From Thamnaconus septentrionalis (Eukaryota > Chordata > Actinopteri > Tetraodontiformes > Monacanthidae), in assembly GCA_009823395.1 (NCBI GenBank), contig CM020501.1, forward strand, positions 15,402,361 through 15,466,360: 64,000 nucleotides of DNA, in the 5' to 3' direction. Shown piece after piece: positions 34,862-46,029 of this stretch. Both the position numbers and the translations under genes were made by a program. The notes beneath the pieces were generated by a model. That model was not told the origin of the DNA, did not search any database, and saw only the letters and a program-made list of their open reading frames with translations. Each line of letters opens with the position of its first letter. Positions within the stretch are counted from its first letter, which is position 1.

Positions 34862-37800
34862 AGCGCGTTCGACACTTGACAGCAGTTGTGAAGTATGTAT
34901 CCCTGTAAATTGCATAAAATAGAGTTTTTATGCCCACAAGAAGGAGTAAATCTTTTACTTGAAGGCCTGGAAATTTGCAGGGGAAAAACCCCCAAAAAAA
35001 GAAAGAAAGAAAAGGTTTTACTTAATGAGCGTACTTATCTGCTTAACAACCCACATAGGACAAACACTTGACACAGATTTCGCGCTGGTGCGTTGTATGC
35101 TGCACATCGCGCCTTTTTCCTCTCTTTCCTCCCTCCGCGGCCCCATTCAGTGAGATCTGAGCTCACTCAGCCATGCGCACTGATGTTCCAATTAACAGCA
35201 ATTAACCCTGGCCTCGTTCAGGGATGGCGGCGCAAGGAGATAATGGAGACACAACAGCGTTCCTCCCTTTGTTTCGCGTGCTGCTTTTGTCTGCTGCGTG
35301 CTGCCTTCACGGCTGGCTGACAATCGAGCGCGGTCAGCTGACTCGGGGGAACAGCGGACCCCAGGTATGGTTTAGCGGATGCCGGGTCAGTGCGAGAGAA
35401 AGGCTGGCGTGCAGGGGGAATGCAATACGGCACAACAAAGTACAGTAGGGCCTGTTTTCCTCTCAGAGTGTATTTTATGGGCACAATGTTGCACACAAGG
35501 GTAGATAGAGGCAGTTCAACAAACCTTAATTCCATTTCTCATTCCTCGTTGCAGAGATAATGGAGTTTTTCTGGCCGATCCCGATGCTGTATCTTTGGTC
35601 GGGCTCCAATCTCACTGCGGGACCATAGGCCAGACTAGGCAGCAAACAAGCCCAGGACACATCCGTGCGGCGCTGCCATCCTTTGTTCCAGACAGAAGTG
35701 TTTTGCATAACAGCGCTGGCGAGCGCATCTCAGATGGAGTTTCGGGAGAAGCACCTTGTAATCTTGAGCAGGAGGGCGATTCAAGTGTCAGTCAATCTCC
35801 CCGGCGAGAAGCAGGCAGCCCGGTTCGGAGCCTTGGATGCAAAAATAGCATGGGAGATGGAGGACACCCCGGCTCTACCCCCACAAATGACCTTTGAAGA
35901 AAAGTGTCGACATCAGATGCTCTGAATTATCTATTCAAATGCCTGCGAAGAATCCTTAGACAATGACACATCAATCAAATGCTCCCTGAACCTGGGAGGG
36001 TTGTTTATATAAATCGCGTCCATCTGGGGGAGAGATCTCGGCAATGTTACATCTCGCCTTCTGTGGGGAGGTGGCAGGGAGAAGAAAAAAGAAGAACGAA
36101 AGAAGGAAGTTCACAGCCAAAAAAACCTTAAAATTCTGCTTTTTTTCTCTCCCTTTCTCTCTCCCTCTTTTTTTCCCTCCCTCAAATCCCAGCGTGAATG
36201 TGTCGGCGAGCTCGTGGTATGCACCAAGATGAAAAGTAGAGGCCATCCCTTTGAAATCCTCCTCAAGTCAAAATTACCATTTCATTTCAACTCCAGCCAG
36301 GAAACGGAGAGCGGGGCCACTGCTAACTGCTTTGGGCATATCGTTATTTATTGTGTGTAAACTTTGGAGGAACATTGTTGCCTGGGAAAATGTGTTGTGT
36401 GGGTGGTGGAAGTGAGCAGTTGGAGCAACCACAAAGGGAGAGATCAGGCCTATTTTCTCTGTAGGAGGAACACATAAAAGGGAAAATAATGCCTATTATT
36501 ACAGAAAAACAACATCAGACTTCTCTGCTCATAATTTTTCTAACAGCCCAGGAGTTACCACCGCTGCTGAAGAACTAACCAGTTGACCCTATTCAAGGTA
36601 TCACCTCCCCCCCACCCTGCTCTTTTAATTGGTGAGCTTCTGTGTTAAATGGGTCATTATCTAAGTTGGAAGCTGCTGTTGTTTTTTTCTTTTTCCATAA
36701 CGTCCACATTAAGTCTGTCAAGACGTTTTATGTAGTCGCCTTTTATTTACCTCCCAACTGCAGGGGCCCGGCGTTACCTACAGAGGAGCGACTCACAAAA
36801 AGCTGTACATTTAGTGCAGTAACCTAAAAGTCCGATAAGGGGACTAGAACGCGTCCATTTGGGAGAGAGACTACAAACAATTCAGTTCAGGCCGGCAATC
36901 AAAAGAACAGAAAGATTTAACGAAAGGCTAGTTTATATTAGCCAACATGTTTTTGGCCACACACACAGTCTTCATCAGAGCGAACACACACCTGATAAGG
37001 TGGCATGTTGCTGAAACACATTGGCTGTTTTGTTTGTTTGTTTGAACTGCCCTGCTATGAGCTAGCCAGGTGATAACGCGTTTAATTCTTTTGAAAAGCG
37101 CCTTTGAACTTTTCCTGATTAAATGTTCATATTCCACAACAACATGTTCCCCTTTAGAAATGTGATGATGATGATTGGCCAAATGTTCTGTCGGCCCCAT
37201 TGAAAAAAAAATGTCCGGTTACTCCACTACTACTGGAAGCTAAGTGCAACATTTGGCACACATTCTACACAGGTCTTTTACTAACGTCTTGCCAAAGCCA
37301 GTCAGGGATAGAGAGCAGAATGAAGCAAATATTTTCTAAATCTGCCAGTGCAGGGTTGTTCTAGTGCTCTAGTGGCAACACCTTCCTGTTTTACAATCAC
37401 AATGGAACGTCCGTTGCAACTGTGAAATCTTCCTGGTAAAGAAAGCTGATAAGACAAAAATGTCCTCAGAAAATGTCAAGTAAGCTTTTTTTTTAAACCA
37501 GAATGTATCTGTGTGAGGATCAACATGGATGTATTCTTAATTTCTGCAACTGAAATGACAGAAATAACGAAAGGAAAAGGACGTTTTCTGAACACATCAT
37601 CGCACACAAGCAATCACTTTGTGTTTTTATGCTAAAACAAACAGACTATATTTATTTGTTCCTGCTTAGTTTTTATTGTCGACATTTGCCGTTCAAAGCC
37701 AAAACATTTGTATGTATATTTATATGCCCGCATGTGCATGACACATTTTGCCCATAAAACGGACCTCACTCTGTTCTTCTTTTAGGGTTTTTCACAAATT

Positions 37801-38738
37801 AATCACATCCCGACAGCAAGGGAAATATGATTCATCCCTCATTCAAACTGTAAGCGCTGTGGTTGTTATCATCGGCATATCTGAGAGCGTGAAAGACCAC
37901 AAACAGAGGGTGTGGACAGGGTCCAGCTGATTTATGAGCCAAGCTGGGAAGCAGCAGAACTTTGTTGACTTGTGTACGCTCCGAACACAAAAAAGGACTA
38001 ATGTTAAACACATGGCTGCAGCTTGGAGTGTGGATGACAGCATACAACATGTGGAAAAATCACCTCTGAAGTTGCTCTTGCTCTTTTTTTATGCCCCTCC
38101 ACCCCCACCAATTTCCCAAAACTTTTATCTCTGCACATATCGGATGATGTTTTCTACGCAGGTTTGAGAATATTTTGGCATTGCAACGCATCAATTGCAC
38201 ATTTAAAGCAACGTCAGAATCTGCAGAAAACAACGAGGCAGCACGCTGTCTCTTGCAAAACATCGAAAAGGGATGAGAACACAGTTTGTCTGCAGGTTTT
38301 AGCCTTTGCACTTATGATAACGCAGTGGAAAACTCTCTTGGAAATGTAAAAGCAGGGCTCTGAGAGGGAGGGTGGCCTTTGACCTGCAGCTGGTGTGAAA
38401 AAGCTACCAGCTACAACGTAATGAAGTGAATCACAATTAGCAGCAGTCCAATTCTGACTCAGCACCGTCATTTTGGCTCCCCTCAGCGTTTAAAAAAAAG
38501 CAAAGTGAGTGTTGCATATATGTTTGGGCCAGCAGGGCTTGTTCGTTTGTTTTATCTCTCCCACTTTCTGGTGTCCTCCCTCTCGATTTATTTGCGCTGG
38601 CCTCGCAGACCTCGGACTTGGCCGCGGCGTTCATATATTTGAACAAGGGCCGCGGAGGTCGAGAGGGAGTCTAAACTTCAAGTCAGCTCCTCCCGAGTGC
38701 TCATACGCAGCTCCGGCCGCGGCGGCGAGATGTTTACC
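34860..38738. other. gene-free stretch
   Basis: Unique sequence with no recognised exon. The part at 35880-36060 has low repeat content and a CTTTGAA core and could be regulatory. C/T-rich strings occur at 36140-36185. An open frame of 86 codons at 35665-35925 (+) has no recognisable domain. Confidence 0.45.
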
Positions 38739-38803
38739 TCAGCCGGTTTTCTTTTCCCGGAACCTGCGGAACATCGTGTTGATCTCTTGGATGAATCTGC
38801 ACC
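38739..38803 (-). CDS. candidate terminal coding exon of an unidentified gene
   Basis: On the minus strand a good acceptor (TTTTTCCAG, ending at 38804) is followed by 65 bp encoding CRFIQEINTMFRRFREKKTG and a TGA stop at 38739-38741. The peptide is basic, amphipathic and unlike the repeat-derived frames around it. A GTAAAC follows the stop, so an internal non-coding use is also possible. I do not recognise the protein. It lies upstream of axin2 on the same strand. In mammals the gene upstream of AXIN2 is CEP112 on the same strand, but the peptide does not match what I recall of that protein's end. It could be chance. Confidence 0.25.
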
Positions 38804-38850
38804 CTGGAAAAACAAGGAACACAGAAGGGAGAAAAAAGATGAGAAAAAAA

Positions 38851-38905
38851 GAAGAAGAAGAAGAAGAAGAAGAAGAAGAAGAAGAAGAAGAAGAAGAAGA
38901 AGAAG
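38851..38905. repeat. (GAA)n microsatellite
   Basis: GAA trinucleotide array of about 55 bp within a longer purine-only stretch (38826-38917). The Glu/Arg/Lys and Ser/Phe/Leu-rich open frames here are products of this repeat. Confidence 0.97.
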
Positions 38906-38917
38906 GAGAAGAGGAGC

Positions 38918-40680
38918 AGTGTGTCACGACGTGCGGGCAGGAAGTAAAGCATTCTGCTGTGAGAAACACGAGCTCGAGGAAGAGGACGGAAAAAACCAAC
39001 AACAATAAGGCGGTGAGGATCATGGCCGTAACAGGAAGTGCTTTGCTCGCGTACATCAGCCACTGACCTCCAGCGTGCAAGGCGTGCGGGTGGAGGGCGC
39101 GAGGGCCCCGCCAGGGGCCCCATCTGCGTGTCTCGTCCCCCGGCCATGTGCAGCACCTGGCCTCGCGCCAGGCTCCAACGCCCCTTTGCGGAGGCCGAGA
39201 GTGGCCGGCCGGTCGGGGGCTGCCTTTGATCCGGGGGCCAAGTGTTCATCTCTAAAAGAGGAAGAGGAAGAACGGGGGAAGAGGGTGGTTGGGGGTGGGT
39301 AAGATAAGGAGAAACAAACAGGGAAGAGACAGAAAAAAGAGAGAAAGTCAACCTCTGCTGCCAATAATTGGGAGAGAGAGAGAGAAAGAAGAGAGAGAGA
39401 AGTTTTTTGAAAGAGACAAGAAGGGAGATGGTGTGTTTTGGTGTTTTTCTCCCCTCTTAATCCCCCCCGCGTGCCCTTTTTTATCATCTCGTCCTCCTCC
39501 TCCCTCCACTGTCCCTGGCCGTCTCCATCGCCGCTTCCCCTTCTTGTCTGCCACCCTTATCGGCAACCTCTCTGTCCCCCCGACTGCCGCTCGCAAAACC
39601 GCTTCACAAAGACAGAGTGAAAGGTCGCGTCATTGCCGCCCCCCCCCCTGCGATTAAAAGGGTTTTTTCTCAGCCAGCTGTCCGTACGTCTAAACGCGTT
39701 CCTGGGCTGAGGATGAGTGATGGCTTGTGTGCCGCAGCCGCGTGTCTGACAAGCGATGAGGACGTCATTACAACAGGAGGCGAGCAGGAGAGGATTACGG
39801 TGCTGTTGTTCAGACACATTTTACAGCGGAAAACAAATAACATAAATGCTGCACGTTCGCCGCAACACTAACTTCGAACAAGCGGCTCGAGGTTCTTTCT
39901 TCCTTTAAACTCCACAGTCTTGCGCCCTTTCCCGGCAAAGTCCGCCTCAAATTAGTCATCAAAGAGTGTTTACATTACAGCTATTCTACGCGGGGAAGCA
40001 ACAAACAGTATTAAATGACTTTTTTCAGCCTGGTTTGTTGTGGTCGCAACCTCCGTCAACTGGCGCTCGCTCCAGAGTCAGTCGAGTCGGACTGGACCGA
40101 CGGTGAAACGACTCAGCGGTCTGCAGCAGGGGAATGTTTGTGAAGGCTGAAGGGAACCAGTTTTCATTTAGTCACATTGATTGAGTTTGATTTGCTGCTT
40201 GACGAGGCTCACCTGAAACAGGTGTGAGCACAAGCGCTGCACTCTGAACACTGCAATGTGCACGTGTGTTTGCACTTTTGCTACTTGCACTTATAGCTGC
40301 AAATTCTGAGCAACAGAGTAGCAGCTTGAGAAAAGACACCACTCACAAAAATTCTCAACTTTGGTTTAAAATCTTATGGGAATTTCTCATCTCATGCTTC
40401 AGTCATATTATATTGTCATGTTGGACATTGAAGTAGATACATGCTGTGGTCATTTCTTCATCTCCAACTATTTCTGTAACAAAAGCAACAACAACAGTGT
40501 GTCTGGTTGTGTTTAGCCCAAAAGAAATGTCACAATAACTTCTCATGTGACCATGAAAGCTGAATATCGCCGACTTTAAAGTTTAGTGAATAGAGTCATT
40601 CTCCAAACCAAACCTTTTTTACTTCATTAATTCCTGAAACTTAAGCATCTGTCTAATTGTTATCTACATTTTCTGTAGAG
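38918..40680. other. gene-free stretch, GC-rich in the middle
   Basis: GC-rich DNA at 39060-39235 contains several GGCC blocks. C/T-rich and A/G-rich strings occupy 39250-39500. No recognised exon. Confidence 0.45.
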
Positions 40681-40706
40681 TATATATATATATATATATA
40701 TATATT
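40681..40706. repeat. (TA)n microsatellite
   Basis: Perfect TA run of about 25 bp immediately 5' of the L2 LINE fragment. Confidence 0.95.
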
Positions 40707-40711
40707 ATATT

Positions 40712-42127
40712 TGGTTCGCGAGAGAGTAGGGACAGAGCCTTTGATGGACAGGGTGGTCTATTTGGTACTACACCCAGTTCTACTGTGAGGAATCTTGAGT
40801 CACTTTTGATCAGGACCTGACCTTTAATTCTCATATTCAGAATGTGGGTAGGTCAGCTTTTTCCACTTAAGAAACATTGCCAAAATTCGAGGTTTTTGTC
40901 CTTCAAAGACGCTGAAAAAATAATCCATGCTTTTGTTACATCTAGGCTAGATTACTGTAACTCGGTACTAGCAGGATGCCCAAATTCATCCCTTAGGACA
41001 TTACAGTTAATCCAAAACTCTGCACGATTGTTAACCGGAACTAGAAGGAGGCAGCATATTACTCCAATCTTAGCTTCCTTGCATTGGCTGCCTGTCAAAT
41101 TTAGAATTGAATTTAAGATTCTAGTTTTAACTTACAAAGCTCTTCATTCTCAGGCTCCTTCTTATATTAGGGAACTAATTGAACTTTATCATCCTCCAAG
41201 AGCCCTTCGCTCTGAGGATTCAGGTCTTTTAGTTATCCCAAAAATTTCTAGAGTTAGGTCAGGAGGTAGGTGTTTCAGTTTCCTGGCACCTTTATTTTGG
41301 AATCATCTACCAGCCTCGGTGAGGGGGGCAGACACAGTTAGTTTATTTAGGAGTAGACTTAAGACTTTCCTTTTTCTTAAAGCTTATAGTTAGATTCCAT
41401 CCACTGTCAGTTAAGCTGCTATAGGCTTACGCCGTGGAGGGAGATCTTTCGCTCCCGTTACAGGGATCGTTGCTCTGTGCAGGCGGAGCTTCTATCACTC
41501 TCCTCACCCAATCAATCTTTGACTCTTTTGACTCTATCTACTCTGTCCAAACTAGCTCTCATTATGCTTTGTACAGTATGCTGGATATGCATGATACTGC
41601 CGCAGTCTCTGTGTCCCCGGCAGGTGATGACCACTGCGCCAGGAGCTGGATTGTGCTGTCCTGGGGGTCTTGGTGTCATCGCTTGTCCCACCACCACGCC
41701 TAGGACCTGGACTTGTCCTATCGGCAGATTGTCCATCGGGATAGGCTCTTGCCTTCCAAAGCATGGACACTTACAGCCCACACGGACAGCAGCCTTGAAT
41801 TATTTCCTATTCTTTGTGTTTATATCCGTTTTGTGAATGCCTGGTTGGTGTATCTGTTTTTCACTCTGTCCTGTCTGCCACCCTGGCTCACTCTACTCCT
41901 TTCTCTCTTTCTCTCTCTCCTCTATTTTTGTATTTCACCCCAACTACTCATAGGCAGATGATGGCCCTCTGGAGTCTGGTTCTGCCCTAGGTTTCTTCCC
42001 ACAGGGGAGTTTTTCCCAGCCACTGTCGCATCTTGCTTGCTCCGGGGGCCCAGTTGGTTCTCTCTGATTGTATAAAGCGCTTTGAGACGCCATTGGTTGT
42101 GATTTAGCGCTGTACAAATAAAAGTTT

Positions 42128-42158
<31 letters not shown>

Positions 42159-42176
42159 TTATTTATTTATTTTTTC
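40712..42176 (+). mobile_element. L2-clade LINE, 5'-truncated 3' end
   Basis: The 3' part of a CR1/L2-type non-LTR retrotransposon. An open frame to 41393 encodes the C-terminal end of ORF2, with the typical sequences SRLDYCNSVLAGCP, LTGTRRRQHITPILASLHWL and FWNHLPASVRGADTVSLFRS and a stop after LKTFLFLKAYS. The upstream part (40790-40900) still aligns with reverse-transcriptase-end sequence but only across several single-base shifts. A 3' UTR of about 730 bp follows, with the family hallmarks CTAGGTTTCTTCC, GGGAGTTTTTCC, AAAGCGCTTTGAGACG and TTTAGCGCTGTACAAATAAA. It ends in an ATT/TA tail (42125-42176), typical of L2 insertion ends. The element is inactive. Confidence 0.88.
40842..41393 (+). 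pseudogene. L2 LINE ORF2 C-terminal fragment
   Basis: About 160 codons of continuous frame remain from near 40890 to the natural stop. They cover the region C-terminal to the reverse-transcriptase core (thumb and tail), with no catalytic YADD box. Frameshifts lie 5' of it. The ATG at 40842 is incidental and is not the native start. Confidence 0.85.
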
Positions 42177-42553
42177 ATTTGAAATATATGTTTTTGGCTT
42201 TTTTTCACTCTGTGCAATTTTTACATCAAAAAAGACAAAAGTTGGTTCAGATGGTTTCAATAAACCCTAATTACCCAACCTTTCTTTCCCATTGTTTTAA
42301 AAATATAAAACAAGGTAACCACACGCTGTTTAACAGGAGGCGCTGTAAACATGGGAGACTCAGACAGTGGTGCATGCTGGGTAGTGTGCAGGTACTTCTG
42401 GAGCCAGTTTTGTGGTCAGACGTTTGCCGCGAGATGGTTTAACGCTCTCGGGCGGCATCACTCGCCCGCTTTCGTCCTTGCAGACAAAGAAACAGAACAG
42501 ACAATAGCGCTCGCATTGATCACCAAGGACACGTTTCTCCCTCTGTAATTCTT

Positions 42554-42554
42554 T

Positions 42555-42586
<32 letters not shown>
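42554..42586. repeat. (CT)n microsatellite
   Basis: CT run of about 33 bp with a TTT interruption. Confidence 0.95.
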
Positions 42587-42900
42587 GGCTGTTTTCCTCG
42601 CCGTCTCCTGAGACCCTCTCCGTCAGCGAGAGAGAGAGAGAAAGACTCAAAACCTGAACATTAGAACGCCCGGCAGCCTTCTAAGGACTTGTCATTTGTC
42701 CTTTGTACAAATCACACTGAGAGTTACAGAGGCTGTCTCCTGTTTATTTATTTTGCTCCTTCTTTTTTGTGTGTTCGCAGTTCTTGTTTCATTAAGTTTG
42801 CTGAGGAGACAGAGGGAGAGGGAAACAGACAAGCGAAGCCGAGCAAAAGAGGAAGAAAAAGAGAAAACCCACAGTCTGTTACGAGCATGTGCGCGTGCGC

Positions 42901-42932
<32 letters not shown>
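42901..42932. repeat. (GT)n microsatellite
   Basis: Perfect GT run of about 32 bp ending in a G-run. Confidence 0.95.
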
Positions 42933-42935
<3 letters not shown>

Positions 42936-43324
42936 GGGGTGATAAAGGAAAAATGGAGCCGTTTAAAAATCCAATTTGCCACGGGGGGTGTGAGATGAGA
43001 GATGAGTGATGAGTGAAGGACAGTCAATGCGGCGCAACATAAACCTTGTTATTTCCAGAGAGGAGACGGATGAAAGGGACGGCGGAGGGCCGAGTTCTTA
43101 ACCCTCACTGTAATCAGGAGCGACCGACGCGTCCTCATTTCACACAACTTTCTCTGTTTACCGCCCGTCCCCTGTCAGACACTTTGAATATACGTGTGCG
43201 TCCGTGTGCGTCCGTGTGTGTGTGTGCGTACACGCACGCTCCGTGTGTTCATTAGACTCGCCGTACCTGCACCCAGCCATGGGCGTTTAATACAGCGAGC
43301 GGGCGGGGGCTGCGGGGGAGCGGG

Positions 43325-43380
43325 GTGTGTGTATGTGTGTGTGTGTGTGTGTGTGTGATGGTGGTGGTGGTGGTGGTTGG
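43325..43380. repeat. (GT)n then (GGT)n compound microsatellite
   Basis: GT units to about 43357, then GGT units to about 43380. Confidence 0.95.
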
Positions 43381-44495
43381 TGGGGGGGCATTATCACACA
43401 GCAGCATCGCTAATCCCCGCGGAGTGAAACGCCGACACTTTGAAGTCTGCCGGAGAAAAGCGCTCCTGTGTTTGGAGAGCGAGGCCACGCATCGCGTACA
43501 GGCCATAATTAACAATCTATAGCTGGACGGGAGCCAGGCAGGCAGGAGAGAGAGGTGGAGGTGCGGGTGGGGGTGGTGGTGGGGGTGGCAGGCAGGAGAA
43601 AGACAGTAATGGTACAGAGCCAGAGGCGGGACGGCGCAGCTTGAAAGGATGTGCGAGGGCTATATGTGAATGCGTGTGTGTGAAAATGTATATGTTGGGG
43701 GTGGGGGAGGGGGGCGGGGGGTCAGGGTCAGGATGTAGCGCTCGGTGTGTAGGTAACAGCAGCGTTCACATGCGCGCCGCTGTGTTTCCATCCTATTGTT
43801 ACGTTGCAGTGACTTTTTTGACTGCATTCAAATCCGCTTTGCGCGTGTGTGTGTGCGTGCAGAGGCTTGGGGGCGCTGCAGCGCCCGCGCCACACCTGGT
43901 GTGAAACTGCACGCTGACTTGAACAGCCGCGGTCTGCTGCGGAGCCGCGGACGCTCTGCTAACGCACTGCAGACGCTTCTGGTGTGAACTGGGGCTGAGA
44001 AAACGCACACACGTTTCAAAAAATCAGTTTCATTGGATGACATTTGCCACGACCAAGTAATGAGACACTGCAGGTAACGAAAACACCACAACTCTCAGTG
44101 ACGGACCTGCCTGACGACTCACCACCTGTGTGTGTTTTTACACAGCACTCCTGGGTTCTAGAAGTTTGCCGCCCAAAGCAGTGGTGCAGCCTCATCTCAA
44201 AGCTGTAGTTCAGCGTGCACACACAAGGTAAACAAACACACTATGCTTGTTTTGTTTTCACAATTTTTTTTGTGTGTGTGTGAATGTTTGTGCTGCAACA
44301 CTGTGGACGATCGTAGTTCCCCCAGGGATTGATACAGTGTTTGGATTCTGGTTATTCACCGTCTGTATTTCACTGGTTAACAACTGTCTCCTGCACCAGA
44401 GTCTCAATAAATGACTTTGTCACCAAGAATAAAGACAAAGTCTCTCAAACTGAACAATCCACATCCGAACATTTTCTTCTGCTGCTACTCCTGCA

Positions 44496-44670
44496 CTCAG
44501 GGTCTTGCTGGAGCCTTTGCCTGGTGTCTCAGGGCAAAGGCAGGTTGCACCCTGGACAAGCTGCCAGTCAAACGCACAGACGGACAAACAACCGTTCGCA
44601 CTTTCACACATTCGCACAGTCATCGGGCTGTGGGTAGAAGTCGGAGAACCCAGCACAGAAACCTCCATCG
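44496..44670 (-). repeat. fragment of the same teleost interspersed repeat as at 16.1-17.0 kb
   Basis: The order CAGGGTCTTGCTGGAGCC, GTTGCACCCTGGACAAGC, GCCAGTCAAACGC, ACAACCGTTCGCAC, TCGGGCTGTGGG and GGAGAACCCAGCACAGAAAC follows the same repeat, in the same orientation. Internal parts are missing or diverged. Identification rests on the recalled consensus and on collinearity with the 16-17 kb copy. Confidence 0.6.
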
Positions 44671-44727
44671 TGTTGAATAGTCACATTATATATCAATACA
44701 TTGTTAATGGACCATTCGAGAAATTCA

Positions 44728-44893
44728 GGGCCAGATCCGCAAAGAATGGAGCGCATACATGTAATCTCTGCCACCTTTTCATCGTATCCACAAAGGTTTT
44801 TGTGCTAATGTTTTTGCGCGTCCCCTCTGTGGATAAGACACACTGTTTTTTGGTGCTATTTATATTGATTTTCTGGCTTTGTGGATCTGGCCC
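44728..44893. mobile_element. short fold-back inverted-repeat element (hAT-like MITE)
   Basis: Ends GGGCCAGATCCGCAAAG (44728-44744) and CTTTGTGGATCTGGCCC (44877-44893) are inverted repeats matching at 16 of 17 bases, around a 132-bp AT-rich core without coding potential. The outer bases (CA before the left end) recall hAT termini. I see no convincing 8-bp target duplication, so the class is tentative. Confidence 0.65.
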
Positions 44894-45062
44894 TTAGTCT
44901 TGTGTGTTGTAATAATATTCATTTTGGTTTGAGGATTTTGTTCCATTTACTTGTTTAAGGATATTCCACAAAGTGATGAAAGTGGTCGCTGTGTATCTCA
45001 CTTCACTGCCAGCAACAAGTCAGCACGTTCGGTCTGTGTTCAGCCATGAATGCTGGACGCAC

Positions 45063-45082
45063 GCACACACACACACACACAT

Positions 45083-45119
<37 letters not shown>
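45063..45119. repeat. (CA)n microsatellite
   Basis: CA run of about 57 bp with one ATGGA interruption. Confidence 0.96.
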
Positions 45120-45120
<1 letters not shown>

Positions 45121-45345
45121 CTGACCATTACCTCAGTAACAACAACCCGCCCCGAGTGTAAAGAACGCAGGACCATCCAGTGAATCCTGGACAACAAAGT
45201 GACGGCAGCCCCCCCCCCCACCCCCACCACCCCCACCTCGCTGCCCTGACCTTTTGTGCTTGAAGAGGATGAGGAATGCAAAAATGTCCAGGCCCTTTAA
45301 CACCAACTAGTGCTGAGGAAAAAAAAAGAAGACATCCCCCCCCAA

Positions 45346-45348
<3 letters not shown>

Positions 45349-45405
<57 letters not shown>
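45349..45405. repeat. (CA)n microsatellite
   Basis: Perfect CA run of about 57 bp; a weaker CA-rich stretch follows at 45519-45545. Confidence 0.97.
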
Positions 45406-45407
<2 letters not shown>

Positions 45408-45750
45408 GCATAAAGAAACAAAACAAAGCAAGATTCCTCAAACCTCCTACACACGTTCTGGGAAGAAAACGATATCGGTGTGTGCCAGTGTTCGTCACAA
45501 ACACGCGCCAGCGCACGCACACACACATGCACACACACACACACTCGTGCGTGCGCACCAACTATAATGCGTACACCTCATGTAAGAGGATAAAAAAGCG
45601 GAGAAAAAAACCCCAAAGACTTTCATCAAAGCGGGAGAGAGAGAGGATGTCAGAGATTTTTTCTAAAGATGAAAGCGAGGGATATTCTCTCATTTCGGCT
45701 CATCTCTCCCTCCCTGTAAAATCCTTGAAGCATCATCCACGTTTTCACGA

Positions 45751-45753
<3 letters not shown>

Positions 45754-45801
<48 letters not shown>
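45754..45801. repeat. (GA)n microsatellite
   Basis: Perfect GA run of about 48 bp. Confidence 0.97.
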
Positions 45802-45804
<3 letters not shown>

Positions 45805-45980
45805 GGGGTGATGGTGGTGGTGAGGGAGCGGGGGGGGTAAAAGTTATTTACGTCCCACGCTGTGTTATGTGGTCTGTCACTTCTCATTTTCTCCCAGGGT
45901 TGTCCAACTGGAAGACTTCAGTCAACTCTCTCCAAGCCTGTATTTGCTGAAGTAATTACAAAGTGACAGCTTCAAATCCT

Positions 45981-45981
45981 T

Positions 45982-46029
<48 letters not shown>
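45981..46029. repeat. (GT)n(GA)n compound microsatellite
   Basis: GT units to about 46006 joined directly to GA units ending near 46029. Confidence 0.97.

Larger units (their letters stand above)
42177..44495. other. gene-free stretch with CpG-rich parts and microsatellites
   Basis: It contains (CT)n at 42554-42586, (GT)n at 42901-42932, (GT)n plus (GGT)n at 43325-43380 and a G-rich stretch at 43696-43722. A CpG-rich stretch at 43840-43990 contains GCCGCGG palindromes. No exon is recognised. Confidence 0.45.

Noticed and set aside
35665..35925. 86-codon plus-strand open frame
   Set aside because: No domain, no splice signals of note, and overlapping open frames in other phases suggest chance.
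38697..39351. Arg-, Glu- or Ser-rich open frames around 38.8-39.3 kb
   Set aside because: The runs come from the GAA microsatellite and flanking purine- or GC-rich DNA. Only the short 38739-38803 segment has exon-like signals.
43856..44000. Possible MITE with GGTGTGAA motifs and GCCGCGG palindromes
   Set aside because: No terminal inverted repeats or target duplication could be delimited; CpG richness explains the palindromes.
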